Assembly: GCA_026075535.2 (NCBI GenBank) | Contig: AP026539.1 | Coordinates: 13,082,001 to 13,146,000, forward strand | DNA: 64,000 nt | Direction: 5' to 3' | Source: Tricholoma matsutake | Lineage: Eukaryota > Basidiomycota > Agaricomycetes > Agaricales > Tricholomataceae | In this document: in pieces, positions 1 to 11,317 of the stretch | How positions within the stretch are numbered: the first letter of the stretch is position 1 | Layout of the letters: the number at the start of each line of letters is the position of its first letter | The notes under the pieces: model-generated | The model's database searches: none | What the model saw: only the letters and a program-made list of their open reading frames with translations | Told to the model about the DNA's origin: nothing | Position numbers and translations under genes: made by a program

Positions 1-452
1 CCCACAAACGAGCCAAGGCGGGCCCAAATGACACAGATCACGTCATTTGGGCCCTACATAAGTTTTTTTCATTTGGTTTTTGTTTTTATAAACTAACTAA
101 CTCGTTTTTTTAGTTTTCTAGGTTATAATCTACTAGTAATGACACCACCACCCACAAATGAGCCAATGCGGGCCTAAACGATGCAGATCATGTTGTTTCG
201 GCCCTACATAAGTTTTTTTCATTTGGTTTTTGTTCTTATAAACTAAGTAACTCCTTTTTTTTAGTTTTCTAGGTTATAATCTACTAGTAATGACACCACC
301 ACCCACAAACGAGCCAACGCGGGCCTAAACGATGCAGATCATGTTGTTTCGGCCCTACATAAGTTTTTTTCATTTGGTTTTTGTTTTTATAAACTAACTA
401 ACTCCTTTTTTTTAGTTTTCTAGGTTATAATCTACTAGTAATGACACCACCA
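1..452 (+). repeat. Three tandem copies of a 150-bp hairpin plus intron-like module
   Basis: Units are 1-150, 151-301 and 302-452, with a fourth starting at 453. Each has an inverted repeat (arms GGGCCCAAATGAC / GTCATTTGGGCCC around a 9-nt loop in unit 1, 20-54), then a T-rich intron-like stretch with ACTAAC branch-site motifs and a TTTCTAG acceptor, then ATAATCTACTAGTAATGACACC. Related single modules recur near 18532, 18724, 26371, 26472, 26753, 28126, 31801, 44085 and 44236. Confidence 0.85.
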
Positions 453-1227
453 CCCGCAAACAAGCCAACACACCCACCCCACGCCTACAAGCCCCTGCTT
501 GTAGGGTGGATCATGAGTGTGTGCAGTCGACAACAACAATGATGATGCTGCCTACCAGCACCAGGACCCAGAACAACCCAGACCTGATGACACCCATGCC
601 AGCCCCCTCCTCCCTGTCCAAATGGGATGTGAGGGTGTCGATAAAGGATAGGAGATGGCAGAGGGGTACCGGGAGACCTGTGGAGCAGCATACCCACCTG
701 GTAAGCACCCACCTACCCCCTCCCTTGCATGCCACATCACTGACCCCTCCCCCCAACCCCTCCAAACTAGGAGACCCACAAAACCGACAACACACCCACC
801 CCACACCGACGAGCACCTGCTCATCGGGTGGATGGTGGGTATACCAGGGTTACGACGACCACGGCACCCATCCCCATCCCTACAAGCCTCTGCTCATAGG
901 GTGGATGATGGGTGTGGCTTGCTACAGCAATGGATGCATGCGAGGAGGGGTGGGCAATGACACCCACCCCAGACCACATCCCCCAACCCCCCCTCCCCTG
1001 CATTTTGCGTGGGGAGGGGTCTTTATTATTTTTAATTTATCTCTGCCCCCCCCCTCACACCAAATGCGAGGGGTATATATATTGTAGTACTTATGAATCC
1101 CCCCCTCATGCCAAACATGAGGGATGTGGTTAATCAAAAAATTTTGATCTTAATTGTTTGAAAAATGCCTCCTTGAAGAATATGAAAAGTTGAGTCATAA
1201 ATAAACCTTATATTGATCCCTAATAAA

Positions 1228-1318
1228 TCTCCTGTGGCTCAAGTGGTTGAGCACACTTGTTTGGTTTGTCATGTGATTCCTTATGGTGAGGTCTTGAGTT
1301 CAATTCCTGCAGTACACA
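1228..1318 (+). repeat. tRNA-like (SINE-head-like) segment of N1
   Basis: TGGCTCAAGTGGTTGAGC at about 1235 fits a Pol III A box, and GAGTTCAATTCC at 1296-1307 fits a B box at normal spacing. There is no acceptor stem, so it is not a functional tRNA gene. A close copy lies at 45386-45470 in N3. Confidence 0.65.
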
Positions 1319-1399
1319 AATTTATTTTGTGGGTACTGTATGAAATTCACCAAGTCCGAAGTCCTTTGAGCTCATATCTAATTGACTTATCATTTGGTT

Positions 1400-1530
1400 G
1401 AAATGCATTCCACTCGGACTCCACTTGGACTCCCCCTGGACTCCACCCAGACTCCAATGGGGGATTGAACTCTACATGACTTAGTGTAGTTCAATTTTGG
1501 ACTCCAGTCAGTCCACTAGGACAGGTGGGG
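1400..1530 (+). repeat. Minisatellite body of N1 end (GGACTCCAC-type)
   Basis: This is a run of imperfect 9-11-bp units built on GGACTCCAC or GGACTCCCC, between the tRNA-like segment and the terminus. The equivalent positions of other elements carry different units. Confidence 0.65.
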
Positions 1531-1680
1531 GACTGTAAAGTACTGGATGGATGGGCCCATGGGTCATGTCAATATTATGGTTGGCCATATGATCCCATAA
1601 CAGACTTGCAGCCTTCATGTAGGTAGCAGATACTTGATGAGGGATTCTTAAATATTCTCTGTGCATTTAGTAGTGATGTA

Positions 1681-2448
1681 TCACCACTGGTGCCTCAGAG
1701 AAAACACACCATTGGATTGGAGCATGCCCATTTTCAGATCACAGATGTGAAGTAACCCAACCTGACATTGACACTGTTCTGACCCAACAAGTATAATCTT
1801 CCAACCCAACAGTTGAAGTGACCTGACCCAATATTGAATTGTTCTGACCCAACAGATATAATGTTCCAATCCAACATTTGAGGTGACCCGATCCAACATT
1901 TGAAGTGCTGACATGTGATGTGACCCAACCCACCAGTGAAATTGTTCTGATCTGACAAGTATAATATTCCAACCTGATATTTAAAGTGCCAACAGTTGAA
2001 TTGACCTAACCTGACATTTGAAGTGACCTGATCTGACATTTGATGTGCCGACATGTGAAGTGACCCAACCCAACATTGAAATTGTTCTGATCCGACAAGT
2101 ATAATATTCCAACCTGATATTTAAAGTGCCAACAGTTGAAGTGACCTACCCTGACATTTGAAGTGACCTGATCCAACATTTGAAGTGACCTGATCTGACA
2201 TTTGAAGTGACCCGATCCAACATTTGAAGTGCTGACATGTGAAGTGACCCAACCCAACATTGAAATTGTTCTGATCCGACAAGTATAATATTCCGACCCG
2301 ATATTTAAAGTGCCAACAGTTGAAGTCACCTAACCTGACATTTGGAGTGACCCAATCCAACATTTGAAGTGACCCGATCCAACATTTGAAGTGACCCAAT
2401 CTGACATTTGAAGTGCTGACATGTGAAGTGACCCAACCCTACATTTAG
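1681..2448. repeat. Complex minisatellite of about 22-bp units
   Basis: Repeated variants of GAAGTGACCYGATCYRACATTT make up the stretch. A larger composite unit, recognisable by CCGACAAGTATAATATTCC, recurs near 1945, 2093 and 2275. The long overlapping open frames on the minus strand only reflect the repeats, so I do not call genes here. Confidence 0.85.
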
Positions 2449-2628
2449 TATTGACATGGCCCATGGGCCCATCCATCATACAGTCCACTGCAGTATTGAC
2501 ATGGCTCATGGGCCCATCCATCATATAGTCTACTGCAGTATTGACATGACCCATGGGCCCATCCATTATACAGTCTACTGCAGTGTTGATATGACCTATG
2601 GGCCCATCCATGACAGATGGCCTATAGC
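2449..2628. repeat. 45-bp tandem repeat, four units
   Basis: Units start at 2449, 2494, 2539 and 2584. Each contains GCCCATGGGCCCATCCATCA followed by AGTCYACTGCAG. An inverted copy of the core follows the N1 terminus at 1546-1590, so N1 appears to have inserted into this repeat family. Confidence 0.85.
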
Positions 2629-2689
2629 AGTACTCTTATCACCCATGAGCCCATCCTATTTGCATGAGCTTATACCCACCAGATGAGCC

Positions 2690-3889
2690 CACACATTTAC
2701 TATGGTCTATTATAACTCATGGGCCCACATTAGCTGGACCATTAAAAACAGCTTAAAGCCACCATTAGTTGGTACATTTGTAATGGTCCAAATACACTGA
2801 AGGGGCTGGGATTTTGGGCTGTGGGATGAATGTGACATCGTCATGTAAGATCAGAACCGAGTTTGTCCAACCCATTGGTAGGGTGACAATTCAAAGCGCT
2901 CCAAAAGGTGTCTGAAATGTTGTTAGATCTCGAGATGATTCTGTGACTTTCCTTTTGTCGAATGCAACATATAGGTTCAACATTCCACCACAAGTGCATC
3001 CCCCAAACTGTTCAGCTAGATTCTCAGGGATCTGGATGACACCAGAGTGCTGAATTGTTACCTGATTTAGCGGTTCAAGACTGTGGATAATTCAAAGTGA
3101 TTTTGCGTCTTTCTTTGCAATGCAAAACCATGGCGATCAATCTGATGAGTTTGATGACTCCTATACTCCTGCTTCTATCTTCTTTTTCAGCATTTCACAG
3201 ATCTGTTTGTACAGACCAGGAGGTATAGGAATATTATGTTCAACCCATGGAGTGTGAGGAATAACAGGGAATTTAATAGGAGGAAAGAAATGGGGGAAAA
3301 AGCTTCCTCATTCTTGTTCAGTCCATGTGAAACCCATTTTGTGATTTTGGATAAAGTTGTCCATAAGCTTTCATTCTTCTGGCCATAGAAAATTGCCAGG
3401 ATGGTTTTTGTCAATAATAGCTTTGCATTTGAGTGTATATCGGAGAGAAGGGACAAACGATGGGGGGTGAGGATTGAGTTTCGGCATTTTCTCAAGGGGG
3501 TCACCAGTGATTGTTTGAATAATGCAAAATCGATTGGGTAGTTCAGTAATAACTGGTCAAACTTTCTGTGCAACTGGTTTGTATTTCTTCTTCAAGGCTG
3601 CAAAGATTGGGTATATAGAGTCAGTTGATGAGACGTGGGGAGGGGAAATGATAGCAGAGTTGTGCATAGAGGTGGCCATTGAGGCCGATAAGAACATTGC
3701 ATACTGGTGGCTAGCCATTAAATATAAGTTCGCAAGAATCGAGGAAAAGGAAAGGGTGTTTGAAGAGTTCAAGGAGTCAATATCATGAATATTTGCAGTG
3801 TACTTGATAGTTATAGAGGAATTAGAATGGTCAAAAGAAATAATGAGGGTGCACTGGTTATTCTCTGAGATTTTATCCTCTAGTTGCAA
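2690..3889 (-). pseudogene. Protease-RT linker and 5' part of reverse transcriptase, gypsy E
   Basis: The minus-strand frame 3889-3557 ends in KKKYKPVAQKV and continues in another frame (3573-3187), typical of the linker before RT in mushroom gypsy elements. RT follows with interruptions: LKKKIEAGV, SPWFCIAKKD, HSLEPLN, TIQHSGV, CGGMLNLYVAFD and LPMGWTNSV can be read down to about 2800. Stops fall at conserved residues. The YxDD box is not intact and the finger and palm end near 2690. Confidence 0.7.
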
Positions 3890-4184
3890 AAATCCTTGCG
3901 AACTACTCTTCTTTGATGATTAGATTGGGGGATAGTCAGAATAGCACAGGATCGTGTCAAGTTCAGATCGAATATAGTTATCATTTGTGATTCGTTTCAA
4001 TAATTCTTCACCGTACTTTCTGTGAGAACATCAAATGGTCGTCTGAGCAAAATGTTGTAGGCTGGATCGCAGATGATGTGTATCTGCATGTAGAGGGTGA
4101 TGCTACTGACTTTGCAAGGTACGTTTCATGCCAAACCTAGACTCTGGTCAATACCACCATTAGCCGATTGTAGAGGGATATGTA

Positions 4185-4865
4185 TCAAAGGATCATATGC
4201 AAGACCAAGTGACAAACTTCTTCCGACATTGCGATGATCGATGAACCTGTATCGACTATGCTTTCGACTGGATTTCTGCCATTGATGTTCATAATGACCA
4301 ATCTAATAGAATGTGATTCCTTGGCTGCGATGAAAGGTTCGGGTATTTCTCTGGGGCAAAGACTGCTAATATATGTTCCGTAAGGGTTGTCAATTATGAA
4401 AATGTCATCGTTAAGGAGATTTGTAGCGTTATTTCCTTTGGGTTGCTGGATACAGCATGCAGTTACCTGTTCCTTCCATTTCATACGAACTTTGGGCAAT
4501 AGTGAAAGTAATTCTTCAGGGGTTAGAGTGATAATTGGCATTTTCATCGACTGAGTGAAGATGTCTTCGGTGATTTTGTCCTTTTGAATGGGGGCTTGGG
4601 TATGGTATGATGGGCCATCTTTTGCTTTTCCTGTTGATGCAAAGTTGCATTAGTGGGGAGGTAGATAAGAATTTTCTTTAGCGCCATTGTAGGGTTGTAT
4701 TACTGGTTGTGATGGTTTCTCAGAGGTCAAAGATGGTGCCAAATTCGAAGTAGGTAGGTTGGTTGCTGTGGATGATATCGATGGCACTGGTAGTTGTGGG
4801 ATGAATCGTTCGACCCATGCAGGGATCTGAGGGATTGAAGGCTGTGAGGTAGGAACTGTTGACAC
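4185..4865 (-). pseudogene. Aspartic protease region of gypsy E
   Basis: After a Pro/Ser-rich spacer (4865-4650) and a stop at about 4647, the frame at 4547-4185 contains ESIVDTGSSIIAMSEE. This is the DTGS active-site motif of retropepsins, here in the order gag-PR-RT expected for Ty3/gypsy. The enzyme would cleave the Gag-Pol polyprotein as a homodimer. The C-terminal half is disrupted below 4185. Confidence 0.75.
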
Positions 4866-4877
4866 ATTTGAATCAGT

Positions 4878-6200
4878 TCACACAAAAGGTCTACCACTTT
4901 GCAAAGCATATATCTCTTGTTTGAGTTGTGCAATATGATCTTTGGCCATTGTGGATAGGTCGGTAATTTGGTAGACACCTCTGGATGGCATTGAAGAAAC
5001 TGTTGAAGGTGCAATATTATACATTAGCAAAAGGGTAACATTAGATGGAGGGTTTTGTCGAGTCCATTCGTCAATCCTGTCCTTGATAAAACAACTGGGG
5101 ATGCTTCGAGGAGTGAATTGACCATTTGGGAGAACAATTTTGCCTTCAGTGTTCTTCTTACACTTTCCTTCATTGATATATGACTGGCAAACCAAGCAAT
5201 CGCTAATGAAATGTCCTGTAAGCCCACAAAAGATGCAAACTAAAGTTTCGAGCTGGTCTGAACAAAATCCACTGTTAGGTCGAGTAGTGTTCATGGTCTT
5301 TGAACCTGCTAAAGCAGTTACGAGAGTGGCTGCAAATTTCTTGAGAATTGCCATAAGATCTTCCAATTTAATTTGAGGTGAAGATGTCGAGGTTGTTGGG
5401 ATTGCCAAAGGTGCTGAAGAATGTGAACTGAGTAGCAATGTCAAATCCGAGCTGATAGATCCTGCTAAAACGAATTTTGCTGCTGCATGAATATTGTCGA
5501 GTGGGTAGGGGTCATCAGGGTAGTGATCAGGGAATTTTAGCTCGAGTCATCAAGCAATTCTAGCCCATAAACCTGGTTGGAAACCCTGAACAAAGGCTCT
5601 GCTTTGTTCAGCATCGGAAATCCTGCCTTTAGTAGATAGAAACTTTATGATGTTATAGAATGACCGAAAATATAATCCCAAATTGCTCATGTTGTAAATA
5701 CCTATGCAAGGTTGTTCACCGACGAGTTTGTCCATGTCTGAAATTGACCATTTCTGATTGCCTTCGGAACCAGGGTACAGTTGGTGAATAGCGATGTGAA
5801 AATTCTGGAATGAAATGCCAGTGTCATATTCTGGAATCGATTCCCAGAGTTTGGAAGTGTCGATATCGAGGTAGCTACAAGCGTGCTTCTTCATTTCTTC
5901 CGAGTTCATGACATTCCATGCTGAGAAAAGCAATTTGAGCTCATTAAAATATCTGCAAAGTTCCTGCAGCTGGGTGGGGTCAAATTTCGGAGCCATGGAA
6001 TGACCACAAGCTGGCATAGTTGCTTGTGTAGTCATGAATGCGATGTTTCTAGGGGTAGGTGTTAAAACTTTGGTGAATGATGGTAGAGGAGTCAAAGTTG
6101 TTGGAAGGATGAATGAAGAGGTAGATGATGAAGATGAAGAAGTAGAGGATGATGTTGAAGGCAATGAGATTGGTGAAGGGAATAGTTGACAGTGAGTCAA
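4878..6200 (-). pseudogene. Gag of gypsy E with CCHC zinc knuckle
   Basis: Reading begins near 6200 with a Ser/Thr/Pro-rich leader, followed by a capsid-like domain. Two stops at about 5545-5550 separate it from a second open stretch (5444-4878). That stretch carries CIFCGLTGHFISDC, a CX2CX4HX4C retroviral-type knuckle that would bind the RNA genome, and ends in a region with heptad-like leucines. Gag would form the cytoplasmic virus-like particle. The stops make this copy inactive. Family placement is confident from the knuckle position just upstream of the protease. Confidence 0.75.
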
Positions 6201-7953
6201 TTCTGCTTTGGAAACAGGGATTAGAATATCTCCTGATTGTTCAAGAGATTCAAAGGTGTGGTGAGTGTCGATTTGGAGGTTTCTAGCTGGTGTTGGCCTA
6301 AGCCAGGAGATTCGAGATGGATTGGGCAGTAAAATGATTTAGAAACCTCTTGCAGTGGGCTCCAAAATGATGATACTTGACCAGGAAACCCAAACAAAAC
6401 CCACAATAAGGCCTCAAATGGTATAACACTAGTTAGAGGAAGGTTGCAAGGTGGTACTAAATATCACCGCTGTTACCCAAGGTTAGGAAAATGACTTTAG
6501 AGAGGGTCCGATGAAGTTTGATGAGGTTCGAGAGTGTACGAAGCACTGCAATGATGTTCAAGGAAAGTTCAAAGATGTTCGAGGGGCTTATAGAGGATGA
6601 GGACAATTTCAATGATGGCTGAGGATAGACTATAGGGATGTAGAAAGGCTTTCAAGAGGGGATAGACAATAGATGATTGTTTCGAGAAGCTAGCCTGAAG
6701 AGTTCAATGCGAAGTTCGGCATAATACACTGAACTTCAAGACTAAGTCGAGAGGCTTGGACTCAAGAGAATTGCTCTTAAATCAGACAATTCGTGTGAGA
6801 GGATGATGTGTTTTTTCATTTTAAGTAGCTAGTACAAGCCTATATATGTTTGGAAGAGATGGTACTTAAAGAACATAAAACATGAGGGATACATGAGGCA
6901 AGATATAAAACAATAAAGAACTTTGTGAATCATAAAATAAATGAAAGAAGATGAGAAGGGAAACATATGGAGTCACGATTTATTATGGGTACCTGTTAAG
7001 AACTGATCCTAGAGGCCGCTTCCAAATCCGACTGGACACTGTGGGTGATGATAGCAGGAGATTGTCGGGTCGATGCAGATTCTGGGGGAGGGGAAACAGA
7101 AAGGACTTGGCTTCAGCTTGTAAGAAGCTGTGCCCTTCACCTCGTCTGGTGTCCTAATTTCAAGTCAAGGGTTTAGAGGTAGGAGTGGGAAAGTGCAGGT
7201 AAATGTGGGGAGGAGTACAGAGGGACTTAGGTTAAGTTCAGATGAGACTAGGACTTCAGAGGGAGACTAGAGGTTGAGTCGAATGGAGTTCAGACTCTTA
7301 GAGAACAGGGGTTGGAGTAGAAGGAGGTTTTAGATTGGCAGGGTAAAGTCGAGTCTATGTCGATATACGAACTGAGGAATACAAGGCGAAACTAGCTAAG
7401 CTTAAATACTAGAGTCCAGAATAAAAGTGGGACAGAAACGGGAACTGTGGCAGTGTCTCGACTGCATAGATAAATTACCTAGCAGAGGCCACACAGGAAT
7501 CCGTAGTCGAATTTGCAAAACTAGACAGCAGCCATGGGTGCTGTACAAGGCAGCCTGGTGCACAGCAGTGTGGGCAGTGCAAGGTGGCTGGGAATGAAAT
7601 CAGAAGGCATAGACAAAAGTTGGGTTCGAGGTGCAGAAAAGGATTGGACAGATGCAGGTTCTGATCGGGCGAGGAATGGTTCTTGACAGTACCTGTCCTA
7701 TTGATCCAATATATCATTGAGACATAAAAGCACCACAATCGTGTCCTAAAATCCCATTGTTGTGTCCTCGTGTCTGGTGGTGCTCAATATGTGATGCACT
7801 CACTCATACAAGGTGTACTGCATGTCTATGAAGGGTGGTGCGATAAGCATATGGTGGCCGAAGTCATCCGAGGTGCTGCGAAGTCATTCAAAGTCATTCA
7901 AAATAGTCTCAGAGTGGTTTCGTGGGGTTCATAGGCATTTGTAGCATGTGTGG
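6201..7953. other. No gene recognised; A/G-rich debris upstream of gypsy E
   Basis: The only open frames are short and without recognisable motifs. By position it could hold the 5' leader and decayed LTR of gypsy E, but no terminal TG..CA repeat partner is present in the window. Confidence 0.4.
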
Positions 7954-9183
7954 TCATGTGTCAATGCATTTGGAGATGTTCCCAGAGCTTAGAGCACATG
8001 GTGGATCTATCACTGTGGCAGTGTGGAAACTATGCAGTCCTGAGTCCCTGTGAGTGCTTGCTGCTGTGGCAATGTTCGGACTATGCTGCCCTGACTTTAT
8101 GCATGCCCAAGTAGCATTGGACAATGTGCATGGTGTATGCAGAGCACCCTGCGGGCCTCCCAGGTATTCCATAAATAATCTCTTGCCCAAACTTGAACCC
8201 ATAATGTTGGCATTCTGTGTCTTGGGAGAATGGACCTTGTAGGTAATGCTGCCAACTAACTGAATTGGAGTGAAGCCCACAGGCTGGTACCCTTCTCCTG
8301 GTGGTACTAGGCCCTGTGCCACCAGCCAGGCTGCATCTGCATTGCACATGTAAAAAATGTCTGGGCTACGGGGGAGGGGATTGTCAGCTAGAGGGTTCAA
8401 AACTGGAGTTATGACTGCTTTTATTTTCCCTCTATCTACCCATGTTGGTGTCCAACATTCAACCACTGTTTGTGAGGGAAGCTTTTCCCCGACCACTGTG
8501 GCCTGCAACCCAGTGTGCTGTGAACTGTCTCTTGCCATGGAACAAGCAGACCATTGCTCCATTGTTCATCAAAGTGAGTAGGCAAAAAATCTGCTGCAGA
8601 GGTGTGGTGAGGGGGAAGGTGTATGTGTTCTGAAGCCCCTGGCACCTTGCTGGTTGCTGACCACTTCTGACCTGTTTTTGCTAGTGGGACAGTTCTTGAA
8701 CCTGCCTGGATTATGGTGATGTCCCAAGAGCCAACAACCTTTCCAGACACATCTGTCAAACTGCTGAGTTGTGCTAATACTGTCTCGGCTTGTTCCACTA
8801 CTGTTGGTAGAAGTTTGTACTGATATCCGACTGATGGCTTCACCCCTGGTGGCACTTTGACAAGTGGTGGCCTTGATACAACTGCTTGGGCAGACTTTGC
8901 TCTTGCTGAGGCCACTCGAGTCGAGTGTCAAACTTCAAAATAAGATGACCCTTACCCTATGTCCCTTGACTCTCCTTGAACCTTCTTCCACCCTGACAGC
9001 AACATAAGCATCAGACAAAGACATGGAGGGTTGTCTACCATTGGGACTATCTGCTGTTGTCCCTGAACATGTGAATTTGCTGATACTGTCTGCTCTCAGC
9101 TGTGCTGAATCACTTGCCATGGGTGCAATGTTGAAAATCTTGGAGAAAGAGACAGATTTAGGAACAGCAAGAGAGCAGAACAC
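7954..9183 (-). pseudogene. Unrecognised protein gene, probably spliced and decayed
   Basis: Three minus-strand open stretches lie end to end: 9183-8935 (MASDSAQLRADSIS..), 8915-8436 (..VVSRPPLVKVPPGVK..) and 8562-7954 (..CTPTWVDRGKIKAVITP..). A GTAAGG donor at 8955 and a CTCAG acceptor at 8906 could mark a 50-bp intron, but joining them does not restore the frame. Either the junction is wrong or there is an indel. I recognise no family. It starts within about 60 bp of the place where Helitron H1 loses homology, so it may be a gene fragment captured by that Helitron, or simply the sequence next to its breakpoint. Confidence 0.4.
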
Positions 9184-9239
9184 TAGCTACTATGCACAGT
9201 GGGTGAAGGTTGAGAAAAACTCGAAGCACTGATCACATG

Positions 9240-9792
9240 ACTCAAACACATCAGGATTCTACTCTGCAAAACATCTGTACACTACACTTGCACCTCGCTC
9301 ATCTACCTCCACAAGATGGCTTCAGTAATTCACCTTTTGCCATTCTATTGTTGACAGTATGTCTTGATCAAGGGCAAGCAGGCACTTTATTATTTCATCA
9401 AACTTCTTTGTTTCAGCCAGTAGAAAACCACCTGTTGTACTTCCCTTGATCTGTTCATGACCAAAGGCTACAAAAGGAAAGCTAGGATCTCACAGAAACT
9501 GCTTGTTGTGGTACATGAGGAGAAATTTTTTGTGTTCTCTATCAGACAGTGAGGTAGAACCAATAGCCCCATGCACATATGGGAAAATGCAAGGAAAGAG
9601 CTGTGAGTACAGTCCTGGATTTTGGTATATGGATTCAGCACATGCACTGTGTCCAATAGCAATGGCTTTACCATTATTTGTCCAGTGGCATAGTGCAATT
9701 GCCTTTTGCTTATCAATAGTTTTTGTATCTAGTTCAGCACCTGTAAGTCCATGAAAAATTAATGGACATTCCCCAGCTATGGCACCATCATT
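9240..9792 (-). pseudogene. Helitron H1, Helitron-like N-terminal/Rep part (downstream fragment)
   Basis: The minus strand reads DGAIAGECPLIFHGLTG, LFPCIFPYVHGAIGS, LSDREHKKFLLMYHNK and then FVAFGHEQIKGSTTGGF in a shifted frame. These are the conserved blocks of the Helitron-like N-terminal domain that precedes the HUH Rep nuclease. Helitron H2 has the same blocks at 60700-61050. Homology ends near 9240, so the HUH, Tyr and helicase parts are missing. The frame joins H1 at 15827 once the KDZ element and one target copy are removed. Confidence 0.75.
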
Positions 9793-9840
9793 GAGCTCTT
9801 TACACTGCCCCACATATTCCTGGAGGAATCCTGGTTATCC
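9793..9840 (+). repeat. Left TIR of KDZ element
   Basis: It begins GAGCTCTTTACACTGCCCC and matches the inverted right end over roughly 45 bp with a few mismatches. The CTTTACACT core is shared by N2, N3 and the element beginning at 16574. Confidence 0.85.
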
Positions 9841-10090
9841 CTGCCACAGCCATTGTTCACCAAAGGTTGCATTCCTGGCTGTTTTTCCTGTAGTGGGATT
9901 CCTGGTAAATCAGGCTCTTCCTGGTACTATTCCAGGAATTCCCCAGGACTTGGACTCTCAGGAATCTGGGGGGACTGACCAGGAATCCTGTAGGACTCTG
10001 TAGGACTCATCAGGAGTCATCAGGAGTCACCAGGACTCACCAGGAGCCACCAGGACTCACCAGGACTCACCAGGAATCCTGGTCATACTC
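9820..10090. repeat. CCAGGA-type minisatellite at left end of KDZ element
   Basis: These are imperfect units of CCAGGAATCC or CCAGGACTCA. The right end (15478-15800) carries the same unit type in inverted overall arrangement, so this element's two ends match each other but not those of N1-N3. Confidence 0.8.
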
Positions 10091-10119
10091 AGTAGAGTGA
10101 AAAATATATAAATACTTAC

Positions 10120-10190
10120 AAGAAGAATTGAACCCTGGGTCTGACAGACACAACTTTGTGCCACAATTAACCACTACACCACAAGGCCTT
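10120..10190 (-). repeat. tRNA-like segment 1, pointing to left terminus
   Basis: The minus strand shows an A-box-like GGTGTAGTGGTTAA (10168-10183) and a B-box-like GGGTTCAATTC (10125-10135). There is no paired acceptor stem. Confidence 0.6.
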
Positions 10191-10267
10191 ATTAGTTGTA
10201 TTTAGTTACCTACCACTCTACACTGTTTATATATTATAAATATAAATATATATTCAAAAATACAATT

Positions 10268-10352
10268 AACATCCATGTGGTTTGAACCAAGGACCTTAGG
10301 TAATTGAATTACCAATAGGTGCTGGTAACCACTAGACCATCAGGTCTTATAC
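10268..10352 (-). repeat. tRNA-like segment 2, pointing to left terminus
   Basis: The minus strand shows GATGGTCTAGTGGTTACC and then TTGGTTCAAACC at tRNA-like spacing. It is the second outward Pol III-like promoter on this end. Confidence 0.6.
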
Positions 10353-10502
10353 ACCTGAGGTAAGTCAGTCCCTATCATATGTTGGTGTTTGGCACCTTCT
10401 GAAGCTTACCAATGCACAGCCCTCATCAATATCAACCATCGCTCACATCAACCACAACTGCCACCACCCCTGTCACCTCACCCACCAAACCACACCTCCA
10501 CC

Positions 10503-11317
10503 ATGCCCAACACCTGCTCCTCTGGCATGAAGACCTGTAGCAAGACCAAGAAGGCCGATCCAGCCCCCTCTGGCACTCATAAGTGTGCCACGTCCCAAGT
10601 CATTGACGACCACATGGCCAAGAAACAATGCAAAGGAGCAAAGAAGGGGGCGAAGGGAGAGGAGGAGGAGGAGGAAGGAGAGAAAAAGCAAAGGAAATGG
10701 GGGTCCACTAGGTAAGAAACCCCCACTCACCCTCGTCTTTGCTAACCACCTTCTCCTGCTGCAGAAAAACCTTGAACAACAAAGCCGAGAAGGTCGCTGC
10801 TGCAGCAGAGCCACTAACAAAGTAAGCAAATATTTTTCTTTTCTCTTTTTACTGACATCTAAAAAATAGGACCAAGCTCGCTCCACCCCCTCGTCCACGG
10901 GTTCCAACCACCACCACCCTTCTGTCCCAGCCCACCTTGAAGGTTCAAGGCTGTCTCCGGGGCTCTGAGGCCCAGGACGACAACTCCTCAACAGACAAGA
11001 CCAGCAGCGAGGGTGGCAACAACAGAGGCAACAATGAGGAAAATGAGGGTGGCAACAACAGAGGCGACGACAAGGAAAATGAGGGCGGCAACAACAACAC
11101 CCATGAGGACAAGGACGAGGATGACAACGAGGACAAGGACGAGCAGGAGGGCAGTGACAACAGTGAAGAGAGCAATGACACCACCAAGAAGGGCTGGGGT
11201 GATGAGGGCAATGACACCGAGAAGGATGAGGACAGCAACAACAAGGACAAACAGACAAAGATGACGAGCAGCAGGGGCAACGAGGGCAACGCAGGCAACG
11301 ACAATGATGACAAGTAG
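10503..11317 (+). CDS. KDZ-element accessory ORF, Lys/Glu- then Asp/Glu/Asn-rich, spliced
   Basis: The start at 10503 (MPNTCSSGMKTCSKTKK..) leads to exon 1 (10503-10711), exon 2 (10765-10821) and exon 3 (10870-11317). Introns of 53 and 48 bp have GTAAG donors, CTAAC or CTGAC branch motifs and CAG or TAG acceptors, and the frame is kept across both. The N-terminal third is basic and NLS-like. Exon 3 is an extremely hydrophilic Asn/Asp/Glu/Gly repeat stretch that should be disordered. Function is unknown. Decayed relatives of the acidic exon seem to occur in the hairpin-module debris. The TAG at 11315 may be a decayed CAG, because well-formed introns continue downstream. Confidence 0.6.

Larger units (their letters stand above)
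1..1545. mobile_element. Non-autonomous KDZ-like TIR element N1 (left part outside window)
   Basis: The right terminus is visible: a minisatellite body, then GGTGGGGGACTGTAAAG and the tip at 1545. This matches the right ends at 29047, 45743 and 15826. The 8 bp after the tip (GATGGATG, 1546-1553) would be the target duplication, but its partner lies outside the window. Inside are three 150-bp hairpin-intron modules (1-452), an exon-like block at 621-690 (CAAATGGGATGTGAGG) shared with N2 and N3, GC-rich hairpins at 990-1125, and a tRNA-like segment at 1228-1318 pointing to the terminus. There is no transposase, so it must be moved by another copy. The class assignment is inferred from the ends it shares with the KDZ-bearing element at 9793-15826. 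Confidence 0.7.
2690..6200 (-). mobile_element. Truncated, decayed Ty3/gypsy retrotransposon E
   Basis: On the minus strand the order is gag, zinc knuckle, aspartic protease, linker and the N-terminal part of reverse transcriptase. It then breaks off at the minisatellite near 2690. RNase H and integrase are absent, and I found no convincing LTR on either side. It belongs to a different lineage from gypsies A-D: the gag and the protease-RT linker do not match theirs. Confidence 0.8.

Noticed and set aside
1..452. Regular repeats resembling a CRISPR array
   Set aside because: Units are about 150 bp with no unique spacers, and the context is eukaryotic transposons.
1228..1318. Functional tRNA genes at this and the similar A/B-box sites
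   Set aside because: Acceptor and anticodon stems do not pair; only promoter-like boxes are kept.
1681..2611. Five overlapping minus-strand open frames rich in Cys/His/Trp
   Set aside because: They follow the 22-bp and 45-bp repeats and exist in several frames at once; there is no start context or domain.
6420..7740. A 5' LTR for gypsy E
   Set aside because: No direct-repeat partner, primer-binding site or TG..CA limits could be identified.
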